This document shows positions 23,301 to 30,938 of a stretch of 64,000 bases of DNA, one piece after another. The DNA comes from Symbiodinium kawagutii. Its lineage: Eukaryota > Sar > Dinophyceae > Suessiales > Symbiodiniaceae. The stretch's first letter is position 1, and every line of letters begins with the position of its first letter. Under the pieces are notes generated by a model. That model was not told where the DNA came from. It was given only the letters and a program-made list of their open reading frames with translations, and did not search any database. The translations under genes and the position numbers were made by a program. The stretch covers positions 18,824-82,823 of the forward strand of contig VSDK01010616.1 in the NCBI GenBank assembly GCA_009767595.1, written 5' to 3'.

Positions 23301-23570
23301 AAATCGACAAAATTTGATCTTTTAATATGAACAAACATGCACAAAAAAGTGGATTGTTTCTCCAGTAACTTCTATAGCTACAAAGGGTCAATTCCGTTTT
23401 AGATTCGTGCGAAGTCATAGGGGCAAGGGATGAATCCATGGAGTCATCCAAGCACTCAGCGGTTGGTCACCCGTCCTGTTGAACTCCGGGGAAGGCTGCG
23501 CATTCGGCTGACTGGACTGGGTTGGACCCCGTGCGGATCGCCGACGGCGCCCGTAGATGCCGGCTAACAT
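163..23570 (-). CDS. DEAD-box ATP-dependent RNA helicase, multi-exon gene
   Basis: The product is a superfamily 2 RNA helicase that would use ATP to unwind or remodel RNA or RNPs. Exons in coding order: 23570-23476, 23251-23122, 22305-22192, an unresolved part, then 20649-20601, 19998-19923, 19103-19060, 18174-18125, 16186-16141, 15126-15074, 14521-14458, 12941-12897, 12138-12103, 11232-11161, 10648-10601, 9742-9665, 8842-8789, 7692-7660, 6685-6653, 5892-5804, 4973-4892, 3830-3744, 1621-1571, 990-932, 262-163. The last 21 exons total 1249 nt and stay open to a TAA at 165-163, giving about 415 residues. Motifs seen: PTPIQ (Q), TGSGKT (I), TPTRELA (Ia), GG, TPGR (Ib), DEAD (II), SAT (III), VFC (IV), ATDVAARGLD (V), HRIGRTGRAG (VI). 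Motif III reads SATWPK, as in DDX5/DBP2 relatives, while the C-terminal lobe (SYDKA, GDAYTLL) recalls DDX42, so the subfamily is open. Boundaries come from reading frame and family alignment, not transcripts. Confidence 0.93.
932..990 (-). CDS. Helicase exon: post-helicase segment
   Basis: Acceptor AGCAG|GCTGCA, donor GTGCG|GCTTGG (GC type). It reads AAAIPESVRTLAAQCGEAV, resembling the IPxxLxxLA segment after lobe 2 in several DEAD-box subfamilies. Confidence 0.83.
1571..1621 (-). CDS. Helicase exon: C-terminal helix of lobe 2
   Basis: Acceptor GCTTAG|GAAGCC, donor GGACAG|GACTGG (GA type). It reads EAAHAKLLVESFQSVGQ, the closing helix of lobe 2. A 2.1-kb intron full of GATA-like repeats precedes it. 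Confidence 0.85.
2160..2960. repeat. Degenerate GATA-rich satellite with (GATA)n core
   Basis: A perfect (GATA)n run lies at about 2241-2294 and GATAGA/GATAGG words continue, degenerate, for roughly 700 bases. It lies in the 2.1-kb helicase intron between 1621 and 3744. The long minus-strand open frame over it is an artefact of the repeat. Confidence 0.9.
3473..3590. repeat. Family B inverted-repeat element
   Basis: It begins GGCTGCGAGTCAA and ends with GACCCATAGCC, with the internal words CCCCTGGCTCCCCTATCA and TTGGTTGGTTAA seen in other copies. No clear target duplication remains. A small TAGCTGGT...ACCAGCTA inverted repeat follows at 3597-3655. Confidence 0.75.
3744..3830 (-). CDS. Helicase exon: motif VI (arginine finger)
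   Basis: Acceptor CTCCAG|GTCTCC, donor GCAGAG|GCGAAG (GC type). It reads VSLDAHVHRIGRTGRAG then RKGDAYTLLQAE. The arginines of HRIGRTGR are the arginine finger and RNA contacts. Confidence 0.97.
4430..4505. repeat. Family A element, left half
   Basis: It starts GGGTGTTTCTCAAG, then AGGGGACC and ATCATCCAATAGTAGTCA, followed by AATAAACCAACCA. The right terminal repeat is not seen. Confidence 0.6.
4892..4973 (-). CDS. Helicase exon: motif V
   Basis: Acceptor GCCAAG|GAACGT, donor AAAGCA|GCTCCT (GC type). It reads NVLVATDVAARGLDL then KRVSLVVSYDKA. Confidence 0.97.
5804..5892 (-). CDS. Helicase exon: ALHG..TQ segment of lobe 2
   Basis: Acceptor CTCAG|GAGGAG, donor GAGGT|GTGGCT. It reads EEGLPCAALHGNLTQPERQD and goes on VMQRFRQQE. 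The LHGxxxQxER block is diagnostic of DEAD-box lobe 2. Confidence 0.95.
6653..6685 (-). CDS. Helicase micro-exon: helix after motif IV
   Basis: A 33-nt exon reading TAASLGRWLRE. Acceptor GGAAG|ACAGCG is the second acceptor not followed by G. The donor chosen is CGGGAG|GACGAG (GA type). Spacing to the flanking motifs equals that of family members, but the exact ends are less certain than for other exons. Confidence 0.75.
7660..7692 (-). CDS. Helicase micro-exon: motif IV
   Basis: A 33-nt exon, acceptor CTGTGAG|GCCTGC and donor CAACTT|GTATGA. It reads ACIVFCGLKQL, equivalent to the VFCNTK strand of lobe 2. Confidence 0.86.
8306..8570. repeat. (GAT)n and GAG/GAC purine-rich tract
   Basis: About 85 bases of (GAT)n pass into GATGAGGAC-type repeats for another 175 bases; the second part is almost all purine on the plus strand. 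It lies in the helicase intron between the exons at 8789 and 7692. The Asp/Glu-only open frame it makes is not a gene. Confidence 0.95.
8789..8842 (-). CDS. Helicase exon: helix before motif IV
   Basis: Acceptor CGAAAG|GAAGAA, donor ACAGAG|GCTTCC (GC type). It reads EEDRYKELCKILKSHKTE, the charged helix that precedes the IVFC strand. Confidence 0.9.
9499..9593. repeat. Family A inverted-repeat element
   Basis: It runs GGTTTCTCAAAATACAGG ... GGGGTACCGCCATTTTGAGA AACACCC, with the family core ATCATCCAGTAG. The copy lies just beyond the helicase exon at 9665, inside the next intron. Confidence 0.8.
9665..9742 (-). CDS. Helicase exon: linker and start of lobe 2
   Basis: Acceptor TTTGAG|GTGGGA. 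It reads VGTDAQEGITGNQDVRQ then HIRRLGHVN, matching the segment after VQIRVG. The donor is GTGAAC|GAAACA (GA type) and the next exon also begins GAA. Confidence 0.92.
10148..10261. repeat. Family B inverted-repeat element
   Basis: It runs GGCTGTGGGCCAAAACCC ... TTGACCCACAGCC. Flanks are ATTT and ATAT, so the target duplication is imperfect. A related partial copy follows at 10266-10370. Confidence 0.8.
10601..10648 (-). CDS. Helicase exon: linker between RecA lobes, part 1
   Basis: Acceptor TGGCAG|GTGCAA, donor ATCAGA|GTAGCG (GT type). It reads VQLLTEEMMPKAVQIR and continues in frame as the family's VQIRVG segment in the next exon. Confidence 0.9.
11161..11232 (-). CDS. Helicase exon: motif III (SAT)
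   Basis: Acceptor GGCCAG|GTGCGA, donor AAGAAG|GCCGGT (GC type). It reads VRHLLQQLADGLQILC then FSATWPKK. SAT couples ATP hydrolysis to unwinding, and SATWPK is typical of DDX5/DBP2-type helicases. Confidence 0.95.
11985..12058. repeat. TTGG/GGCT microsatellite
   Basis: A run of GGTTGGTTGGCTGGTT-type words. It lies immediately next to the 36-nt DEAD micro-exon. Confidence 0.8.
12103..12138 (-). CDS. Helicase micro-exon: rest of the DEAD box
   Basis: A 36-nt exon, acceptor GTCAG|GCGGAC and donor CATCAG|GCGTGA (GC type). It reads ADCMLDLGFEHQ, so the joined motif is VLDEADCMLDLGF. Without it the gene would appear to lack a DEAD box. Confidence 0.93.
12897..12941 (-). CDS. Helicase exon: first part of motif II
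   Basis: Acceptor TCTCAG|TCGATT, one of two acceptors here not followed by G. It reads SILSLSMVHYAVLDE. The donor GATGAG|GCGAGC splits the DEAD box after DE. The following exon again starts GCG like the intron. Confidence 0.92.
14458..14521 (-). CDS. Helicase exon: motif Ib (TPGR)
   Basis: Acceptor CGTCCAG|GATCAA, donor GACCTG|GTGACC. It reads IKSLSFGVDLLICTPGR then LHDL. TPGR contacts the RNA backbone in this family. Confidence 0.94.
15074..15126 (-). CDS. Helicase exon: GG motif
   Basis: Acceptor TGTGGAG|GCGACT, donor GAGCA|GTCGCT. It reads ATGIRMACLYGGTSKAE, with the conserved YGG of the family. The split codon is completed as glutamine by the next exon. Confidence 0.92.
15160..15276. 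repeat. Family B element with AGCT target duplication
   Basis: A reverse-oriented copy running GGCTACGGGTCAA ... TTTTGACCCACAGCC. It is flanked by AGCT at 15156-15159 and 15277-15280. Confidence 0.9.
16141..16186 (-). CDS. Helicase exon: motif Ia
   Basis: Acceptor CGGCAG|GGAATT. With the previous exon it completes TPTRELAIQIARDATG, the RNA-binding motif Ia. The donor is TGCAAG|GTGTGG (GT type). The preceding intron is about 1.9 kb. Confidence 0.94.
17755..17858. repeat. Family C inverted-repeat element
   Basis: It runs GGTGGTTTCAACTCCCATGC ... CAAACCACCAACCAG with the core GAACCAACCATTTG. Confidence 0.75.
18125..18174 (-). CDS. Helicase exon: strand before motif Ia
   Basis: Acceptor ACCGAG|GCGCCA, donor ACCAG|GCCGGC (GC type). 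It reads APTPSFGPYALILTPT and its last two bases begin the arginine of PTRELA. Confidence 0.92.
18328..18447. repeat. Inverted repeat with internal duplication
   Basis: The arm GAACTAACATGGCAATAGAA (from about 18329) is answered by TTCCATTGCCATGTTAGTTC near 18428-18447. The right side holds a tandem duplication of TTTTCCATTGCCAAAATGCT. A family C copy follows at once. Confidence 0.8.
18450..18548. repeat. Family C inverted-repeat element
   Basis: It runs CTGGTTGGTGGTTTCAACCC ... CAAAACCACCAAACAG. Confidence 0.8.
19060..19103 (-). CDS. Helicase exon: motif I (Walker A, GKT)
   Basis: Acceptor TCTAAG|GCAGTG. It completes TGSGKT and continues LAFLLPALRR. The lysine and threonine are the ATP phosphate and Mg ligands of the family. 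The donor is CGCAGG|GTCTTG (GT type). Confidence 0.93.
19207..19319. repeat. Family B element with ATTT target duplication
   Basis: It runs GGCTATGGGTCAAAACCC ... ATTGACCCATAGCC, with perfect 13-bp terminal repeats. ATTT lies on both sides (19203-19206, 19320-19323). Confidence 0.93.
19923..19998 (-). CDS. Helicase exon: Q motif and start of motif I
   Basis: It reads EPTPIQAHCWPYACAGR then HVIGISKTG. The Q motif glutamine recognises adenine, and the Walker A loop starts here and is split after the first base of a glycine codon. Acceptor CAACAG|GAGCCT, donor GACTG|GCATCT (GC type). The next exon also begins GCA, so intron start and exon start share three bases. Confidence 0.95.
20601..20649 (-). 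CDS. Helicase exon: segment before the Q motif
   Basis: The acceptor is AGTCAG|GTTTCC and the donor TTCAAG|GCGCGC (GC type). It reads FPQILTSYMAKFKAFK, matching the helix and upstream aromatic that precede PTPIQ in DEAD-box proteins. It joins in frame to the Q-motif exon. Confidence 0.82.
21799..21836 (-). CDS. Possible additional N-terminal helicase exon
   Basis: Between GTTTAG and GTCTTG lies a 38-nt GC-richer patch reading ERVAEGSNASAE. It is in the part of the gene where coding sequence must join exon 3 to the exon before the Q motif. Its end phase does not fit directly onto the exon at 20601-20649, so at least one more exon would be needed. This is a weak call. Confidence 0.25.
22034..22100. 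repeat. Family A element, right half
   Basis: It ends GGGGGTCCCCTATTTTGAGA AACACCC with GGATGATTT before it. The left end is lost or diverged. Confidence 0.6.
22192..22305 (-). CDS. Helicase gene, exon 3 (acidic N-terminal region)
   Basis: The acceptor is CGCCAG|GTTGTT. The frame of 38 codons begins VVETAAETAVEQPAESS and ends RLRRHLGR. It continues in phase from exon 2. The donor chosen is GGACGG|GTCTCA; CTGCG|GCGTCA is an alternative. The composition is biased and no domain is recognised. Confidence 0.58.
22437..22533. repeat. Family C inverted-repeat element
   Basis: It runs GTTGGTGGTTTCAACCTCTA ... GTGGAACCACCAACCA, with CAACCAACCA in the middle. Confidence 0.78.
22979..23075. repeat. 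Short direct repeats (AAACCACCCAGAAATCACC)
   Basis: AAACCACCCAGAAATCACC followed by ATCAACCC occurs twice, with a partial third copy, just beyond the donor side of helicase exon 2. Confidence 0.8.
23122..23251 (-). CDS. Helicase gene, exon 2 (basic, Ala-rich)
   Basis: The acceptor is CCACAG|CCCAAC and the donor GCTGAG|GCCGGG (GC type). The frame reads PTRPRKRKRSSPAPAA, then an Ala/Arg/Gln-rich stretch that looks helical. PRKRKR is a plausible nuclear localisation signal. Phase fits the exons on both sides (AG|C from exon 1, codon boundary into exon 3). The opposite strand is also open here but reads as an unstructured Ala/Arg run. Confidence 0.62.
23476..23570 (-). CDS. Helicase gene, first coding exon (start codon)
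   Basis: An ATG at 23570-23568 opens a frame beginning MLAGIYGRRRRSARG. An in-frame TGA lies four codons upstream, which supports this as the start if there is no exon boundary between. The segment is arginine-, serine- and proline-rich, like the disordered N-termini of many DEAD-box proteins. The likely donor is AACAG|GACGGG, a GA donor, leaving two bases of a split codon that the next exon completes. Assignment to the helicase rests on strand, proximity and matching phase. Confidence 0.6.
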
Positions 23571-23862
23571 GGCGCAGCTTCAGCGATGCCAACGGTTAAA
23601 GTGCATGCTACGTGTACGGTGTCATGAACCATTGGAGCAATAGAGCCATCGCTCAATTTTGTGACTATTTTTCATCCAACAATGCGGCAGATTGCATTTT
23701 GTCTTTCAACATTCATGAGTTTTAGACCTTGGGTTTAAGATATTGGTCCTTTTCAATCTTAAGAAGGCCCCGCTCATGTTTCGGCCACGGTTTAGGAACA
23801 GGAAACTGAGAACGGTGAATGGATGAAAACATACTGTATATTGTATATGTCATGTAATGTTA

Positions 23863-23966
23863 ACCCCGGATGAATAAACCATAGGTTTCTTGATCGGGGG
23901 GTACCATCTTAAGGGAAACCAAGGCTCTCTGGGAATACCCCCTATGGATCAACCGGGGGTTTGTTT
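23863..23966. repeat. Family E inverted-repeat element, short copy
   Basis: It begins CCCCGGATGAATAAACC and ends GGATCAACCGGGGG. It shares its end and the words GGGGGGTACCAT and ATACCCC with the longer copy at 43047-43320. Confidence 0.65.
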
Positions 23967-24003
23967 CTCAATGTTGCTAGTTCATCCAGAGTTGGCATTA
24001 CAT

Positions 24004-24099
24004 GGGTGTTTCTCAGAATAGGGGTACCCCCCAATCATCCATAGTCATTTATAGCAATAAACTAGCCATTTTAGGGTACCACTATTTTGAGAAACCACC
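24004..24099. repeat. Family A element with ACAT target duplication
   Basis: It runs GGGTGTTTCTCAGAATAGGG ... TACCACTATTTTGAGAAACC ACC, with long imperfect terminal repeats. ACAT lies at 24000-24003 and 24100-24103. Confidence 0.92.
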
Positions 24100-24158
24100 A
24101 CATGCACCGTGATTGGTGTTCTCTGTCCCCAGAAGGGACGGCACTTATTGCATGGAGC

Positions 24159-24245
24159 CATGTCCTCCAACAGCTTCAAGGCAAGGTGGTCGGAGGCCGT
24201 CGTCAACATGGAAGCTTCAACATGAAAATGGGCAGCCGAAAAACT
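24159..24245 (-). CDS. Possible WDR17-like terminal exon
   Basis: It reads FSAAHFHVEASMLTTASDHL then ALKLLEDM, a helical pattern in the expected place. The acceptor is uncertain; the donor may be GACATG|GCTCCA. No stop codon for the gene was assigned. Confidence 0.4.
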
Positions 24246-26519
24246 CGAAGATCTTGGGGCTGGGTGGATAGATCAAGCATGAAGAGACCTCATGCATGAG
24301 ACATAGGTCAATAATATCCAAGAAACTTATTAGAACATATAGATTTCCCTTGAGATGTGCGCTCTGCAACCGGAACTGTGACCCGTTCATATGTCAAGTC
24401 ATATCAACTTCCCCCAAGATGAGCGTTCTGTCTCAGTCCCCCTGTCAACGTCGCGACCTCTCGCGGCCAGGATTGGGGCTCGGGCCAACAAGGGTTCCCC
24501 CATCTCGGCATGTCTTCGCGCCAAGACTGAAGCCACATCCTATCGTCCAAGGCCAAGGCTTGAGAAATTCTACAGCTTTGATCCAGGACATCTACAGCTG
24601 ATCTGCTGATCCAGGATTTTTTCTGAGATGACAACGCGTCAGAAAAACAAAAAAACAAAAAACAATCCTGTCTTCACATGTCTTTGTTGAAAACCGTCTG
24701 CGTTGAGTGCCATGCGCCTCTGCCAGTGAACTTGACCCTGTGACTGCATCAGCAACCAAAACTGTTGACGCAATATGCAGCCCCAGCGGTTGCTGATGAA
24801 CCATGATCAACCATTGATACAGTCGCATAAGCAGTGTTGCATCTTGATAACTATTTCTATGTATATCTAATAATTCGAAACACATTAACAGGTAGTAAGT
24901 ATATATAAGAATAGTTATTGTTTCTAGACATTTCTTGCAATGGTACTCTATGGAAACAATGTGATTTGATCACTTTGGCAAACACAAGTAGTGGTGCCTC
25001 AAAACAGGGGCCCCCCAGTTGTCATCCAATACTATTCTTTTGTGGCAGCAAACCAACCGCAACTTCGGGGGGTCCCATATTTTTTGAGAAACCCCCAATT
25101 CCCCCAATCAACCCTCCATCAATTTCCCAACCTACCAGCTGGTTAAAACATGTTAGGTAGAACTCACCAGTTGGATCCATTTGGTTAGAACATGTTAGTT
25201 ACTCCCCGGGCTCCATCCCAACCTACCAGTTGGTTAGAACCCTCCTGGCAGCTCCAAATCGCTCCCCTTTTGAAGGGCTGGGTACGCTCCCAACAGCCAG
25301 CCGCGCCTCCAACTTTGCTCGGGCATCGTCGCTGGGTGGGGGCTTGGGAGCAGGAGGCTGGCCTCACCCACGACGCCCAGCTTCAACGGGTGCGGCATCA
25401 CCAGTGGAGTGGCAATCGTTGGAATCAACGGTTTCAAACGTGATGAATGACCATGAACCACCAGTGACCACTAATGACCATGAACATGATTGATGATCAT
25501 GATCAAAGTTTTATGATCGGCGAACCATGATAATGAAGCACTACTGACCGCTCTTAAGGTTCGCTGATTATAAAATATTTAATGAAGCACTACTGACCAC
25601 TATCAAGCATCGCTGAGTAGTGATAAAACATTGTGAAAGCCACTATAGTACGCATATGTAAGCATGGGTAGCCAGCAAACGCAACTAATCTGACTGACTT
25701 GATCTGCTTTTGGAAACCTGAGAACACTATTCTTGAGGCTGGACTTTCTTCCGGGGGGCTGGCTTTTGGCTGTAATGCCCCACGCAATCCTTACAAACTT
25801 ATAAAAACTCTGCTGATTTGATCTCAGCTAACTAGTTTGATACAAAACAACTTCTGTACCCATAATACGCATAATATCATAAGACCTGAACAGCGAACAT
25901 ACAACCATCCTGAGGTGACACCAAAGGATTCTGGATCAGAACCCGCACTCCTCAGTTTCTGGGCCAAAACCAAACTTATCACATGGAGTCTCTAGGTTTC
26001 AACAGCTCAAAATGTGGAGCCATCAGGGATGCATAGTTCATGAAACCCGTGGAGCACAGGACCCCCCAGCAGTTCCACAAAGGGGGTCGTAGTTTCCAGT
26101 GCTTGGCACCTGCTTCTGGATATAACCATGACCGTCATTGACCATGGCTAGCCACTACTATGGCCATCAAAAAGCATCATGACCCATGATTGATACCATG
26201 GTAAAGGACCATTTATGAACAACATTTTTTGGACAGATATGGTCATACGCATCTTACCAGGAATGTTCAATGTTTTTTCCAACATCACTAGCCATCAATT
26301 CCACACTCTTCTCGGGTCCCAGCGCTTAGCATTACTATCACTGACAATGACCAATCTCTCAACCACCATACGCCATCATTAAATGTCATGATATTGTGCA
26401 ATCACTAGATTCTCTAGATCATCATGAAGCATTCACATTCACTCACCATCTTGCATCATCAACTCTTCTCAAGCACGTTATCAGGCATCACCAACTAACC
26501 ATCGTCATCATCATCATCG

Positions 26520-26585
<66 letters not shown>

Positions 26586-26592
26586 CCATCAC

Positions 26593-26676
<84 letters not shown>

Positions 26677-29600
26677 TGATAATCATCATCATTGATAATC
26701 ATCATCTTTGATCATCATCAACTCTTCTCATCCACTAATCATCAGCACCAACGCCCTCTTCAGCCCATTGCCCTACGCCACTGCCCACCGCACGAAAGCC
26801 CAGCGGCTGCTCCCGGAAATCTGCGTGGGCAGCAGCTGATCGCACTCCGCTTTGGCCACCTCAGCACGCGGCTACGCGGCTATGCGACGCGTCGCGTTTC
26901 CCAGGACGTGAGGTGCCAACGAAAGTGACGTGAGGCGATGGACATGGCAATGATAGGAAAATGATGTTGGTAAGTAATAGGCTCATTGCAAGTTATGTAA
27001 AAACATGTTGCGTCAACCATGCTTAATCCTTATGAACCATAGCCATTGACCTGTGTGGACCGTCAATAATCAAGTATACACCGTAGTCATCACGCGAAAT
27101 TAATCAAACATGATTAAACCAGATAAGTCGATGATGGGTGACAGGTAACTGATCGGCAAATGACGGATGAATTATGTTTAAAACAATGGTTGAGTAGTGG
27201 GTACTGATGTGTACTGATGGGTAAATGATCGGTGAATAATGCTTGAATAGTCGGTAATATTGGGTAAATGATGAGCAAATGATGGAAACATGAGAGGAAC
27301 ATGCCATAAATAATTGTTTAATGACGGGCTATATTGTTTCGTACGACTGTAGTTATTGTTGGATACTGATCGTACATGGTGGTGAATTAGCACTACTTAC
27401 ATTTGAACAGATGATGAGCTTTGTATGCCAAGTGCGTGAACAAACCCCTGGTGGCACGTGGTTTGAATCCCGATGATCATCTTGAGTAGAGAAATTGCAA
27501 CCCACCTAGTTTGCTTTCGCAAATTCGTGCAACGCCTTCAGTGTCAAAGTTGGATCAACTTCCTATGGCGTCGGCAACGACACTCGTGGGTGCTGGTGGC
27601 ATCTTCTCAGAGGATCAAAGTCTAAGCGGTGTGTTGACAGGAGTATTGGTTGGTGGTTGAACCAACGCGTCATGAAAAATATACGCAAGTCAACAACCCA
27701 GTTGTTAATAATTACTATGAAAAAAAAAAAAAAACATGTTGGAAACCACCAGCCAATAATTTATGCCTTTTCGGAAAATGGAATCAAACTAGGCTACGGC
27801 TCGGATATGGTACCAGTTCTCTGTCACAGCCACTCGATTTGCCCTGATGTGGATTGTTGCAAGGACAAGCTTTCGCTTAAAAAGTGAGAGTCACCATACG
27901 ATCTGTAAGGGTAATATTCTTCTTTTTTTGAAAAACATCAAACTAAGACATATTAACACCGCACTTTGCGTATTTCCTATGTACGATCTTGTAAGTATAT
28001 GTAAGTATATTTAAGAACTACCGGGACAAAGCATCAACTATCAGACGCAACACCGAACCAATGCGTCAACGATATCATGGATTACTGAGGATCACGCCCG
28101 AGCGTTGAAACACCCCACTGAGGACGACCGCACAAACTATGGGTCCCAACAATGGTAATCAGCCACCCATAGTTTCACCTACCACCTGGGTTCACAATGG
28201 TAGGTGGGTTCACCCAATGGTATGTTCACAGCCACCCACTTGCATACCTATATCTACCCGCTATAATAAGTTATGTCCCTAGTCATGTCAACTCGTAGCC
28301 AAAAACAGGTGCGATAGATCCGATCCTGTTGGACTGTCTTGCGGTGGTTCTTCCAACGCTGTTGTTGCTAAGAGTTGCTGCGGTTCTGCTGCTGCTTTTG
28401 CTGTTGATTGTGCAGCTGTTTATGGTGGTTTCTCAAAATGGGGAACCGAAGAAATGCTTGGCTTTTTCCCCATAAACGTTATTTTCATTTTTTCAGGATG
28501 ATTTGGGGTATTCCATGGATTTCCATGGTATTGCTGTTTTGAGAAACACCCTTGTCAACAAATGGGGTAACCACCACGGGCCCGGGGCATTGCTTCCATG
28601 CAGCAGTGCAGCCAAGCGACCACGAAAGCATGATCGAGATCGCCCCGCCCAATGAAGGCATCGATCTGTGCGGTGGAGTCTGGACACCACGTGCATTTGT
28701 ACATTGAAATTTGCATCCAATAAATCGGGATGTGTAGGTGTAATTATAGAGTTACTCTATATAACATAGTGTTTCACATATACATGTGTGTAGAATCTGC
28801 ATGCATTTAGTCATACAAGTAAAAATATGGGCCTGCATTGCACCTGTATCTGGATGTCCGGCTTAATCTATCGGAGTTCGTCCATGGAGAGATAAAACCA
28901 GGATTAGACAATAAGTACGATGGCATTACAAGGTGGGGCCCCCAAGATAGCTAAGTTGGTATGTGACTAGGGTAACTACTAGTTGTGGTAGATGTAACTA
29001 TAGTTAAATGGCTTATTAACCAACTTATAACTGGGGGGGCCCACCTTGAAGGAAGTATATGCAAATACCAGTTGTAAGGGCAAGACATTTGAAGTCGACG
29101 TGCCGCCAATGGCAACACTCACACCCAAACAAATCGAATGCTTGTGCTGCCCAAGCTACCAGAGCAGAACTTCTGCCAGTGCTCATCAGAAAGGGAGCTG
29201 CCTGAGCGAGCTCTCAATGGGCAGATTGTGACCAGGTAGTGTATCATTGAACGTCATCACTGAAGAGACTCCGGGGGATCAAGATAGTAATCAAGCCAAA
29301 TTAAACATTTCTGCAACACACTGAAAAGTTCATCGGTAATCTAAGAAGTGCTCAATTTGGGATATTCCATCTCCTGGCCGGACAAAGCTTCAAAATGAGC
29401 CTTTGCATTTCATAACAGGCCCAGCCTCCTGAATGTCAGTCTCGGCACTCAGAGTCTCCACATATTCCTCAGCACCCCATGAGGTGCGTGTCTGTTGTGG
29501 AGCATGGACGAACTGTGTCTTGTCTGCGGCAGCTTGACCAACAACCTGGGGAATGATGACTTTACCAACCCTTTTCTCCTCTGCGCCAAGCTTCCGAAGA

Positions 29601-30883
29601 AAGATCTTGCCAGAATTTGAGGCTTACCTCAGCCGCAGGGTGACTTTGGAAAAACAAACTTTTATGTCTACACGGGTTTCTGATTTCAGCATCACCAAGG
29701 GAACACAGGGGTTACCTGCAATGAAACTATGGCATGGGTTTCAGTAGGTCAATATCCAAAACAGATCAAAACAGTGTAACTGGTTTGTTTCTTCAAGCCC
29801 TATGAAACATATGAGTCAACCAACCATTTGTTAGTCATTACTAGGAAAAAAAGTTTGAAACCACCAACCAGTAGCTGTTTAATCATGATTGTTGCTTACT
29901 ATTGCCCTATGATTAATTAACCATTGTCAACCAAGGTTGAAACCAACAACCAGTGTAATTCTATTCGTCTTTTGTCGTCAATGCTCAGATCATTTTCAAC
30001 CAAGGTTTAGAGGGATACTGCTGATCTCGCAGTCCGATTCCTGGTGCTTTCTATTTGTCGCGAAAAGTTGTATGATGGTTTCTCAAGATAGGGGATCCCA
30101 AAAATGAATGGTTCACTACCGACAAATGGTCATTAACGGATGATTTGGGGGGTCCCATATTCTGAGAAACCACCATATAGTTGGTCCCCTATCATGCTTG
30201 GTTCTCATCCCCTAGTATCAGCCATTATAACTCCCTAGTATTAACTGTTACACCCCCCTGAGAAACCACCATACAATATAGCTGGTCCCCTATCATGCTT
30301 GGTTATCAACCCCTGGTATTAAACTCCTGGCATTAACCGTTACAACCCCCTGAGGAACCACCATATGACAGGCCTGTTGATCACTTCAAACCAGCGTTGT
30401 CAGCTCACGGACGATCACCGCCAAGGCGCTGCAGGTGCGATGCAAATGGCACGCTCCCAGTGTCCTGCCTGGCAGGTGACAACTCGGCGAAACGCCAGCG
30501 AAACACCGGGTAAACATCAGCCAAACATCAGCCAGATTGAGTACATCTCAGGTATTTTGCACAACAACGGTCTCTTGAATGCCTTTGCGGTGGAAGTGAT
30601 TGCAAGTTATTCTGCTGTGCAAAAAAATCCAGCAAATGCAGCTTCATTTTTTTTTCAAACAGAACCTGGCCATGTGTTTAGTTCTTGAAGAAAATTAGAC
30701 TGTTTCAAAGCGTGCACAAACACAACACTTCACTCCAGGCCTCCCTGCACAAAGAAAAACACGTGAAAAAAAGGTCATACTAGCCACCAAAAATGGATAC
30801 GTTTGGGATTCGGATCTCCAAGGAGCACCCCTCAGCAGTGTCTGCATTCACCATTTCCTCCAAATCGGATCACTTCACAGTCT

Positions 30884-30938
<55 letters not shown>

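Larger units (their letters stand above)
23571..24158. other. Spacer between WDR17-like and helicase genes
   Basis: Less than 0.6 kb separates the last WDR17-like candidate exon from the helicase ATG. It holds a degenerate family E repeat (23863-23966) and a family A element (24004-24099). No promoter motif or polyadenylation signal could be identified; dinoflagellate genes usually lack a TATA box and an AATAAA. Confidence 0.5.

Noticed and set aside
23099..23317. Plus-strand 72-codon Ala/Arg frame
   Set aside because: It is the complement of helicase exon 2, whose splice sites and phase fit the minus strand.
26396..26695. Poly-Ile, poly-Met and poly-Asp frames
   Set aside because: All are readings of one (ATC)n microsatellite.
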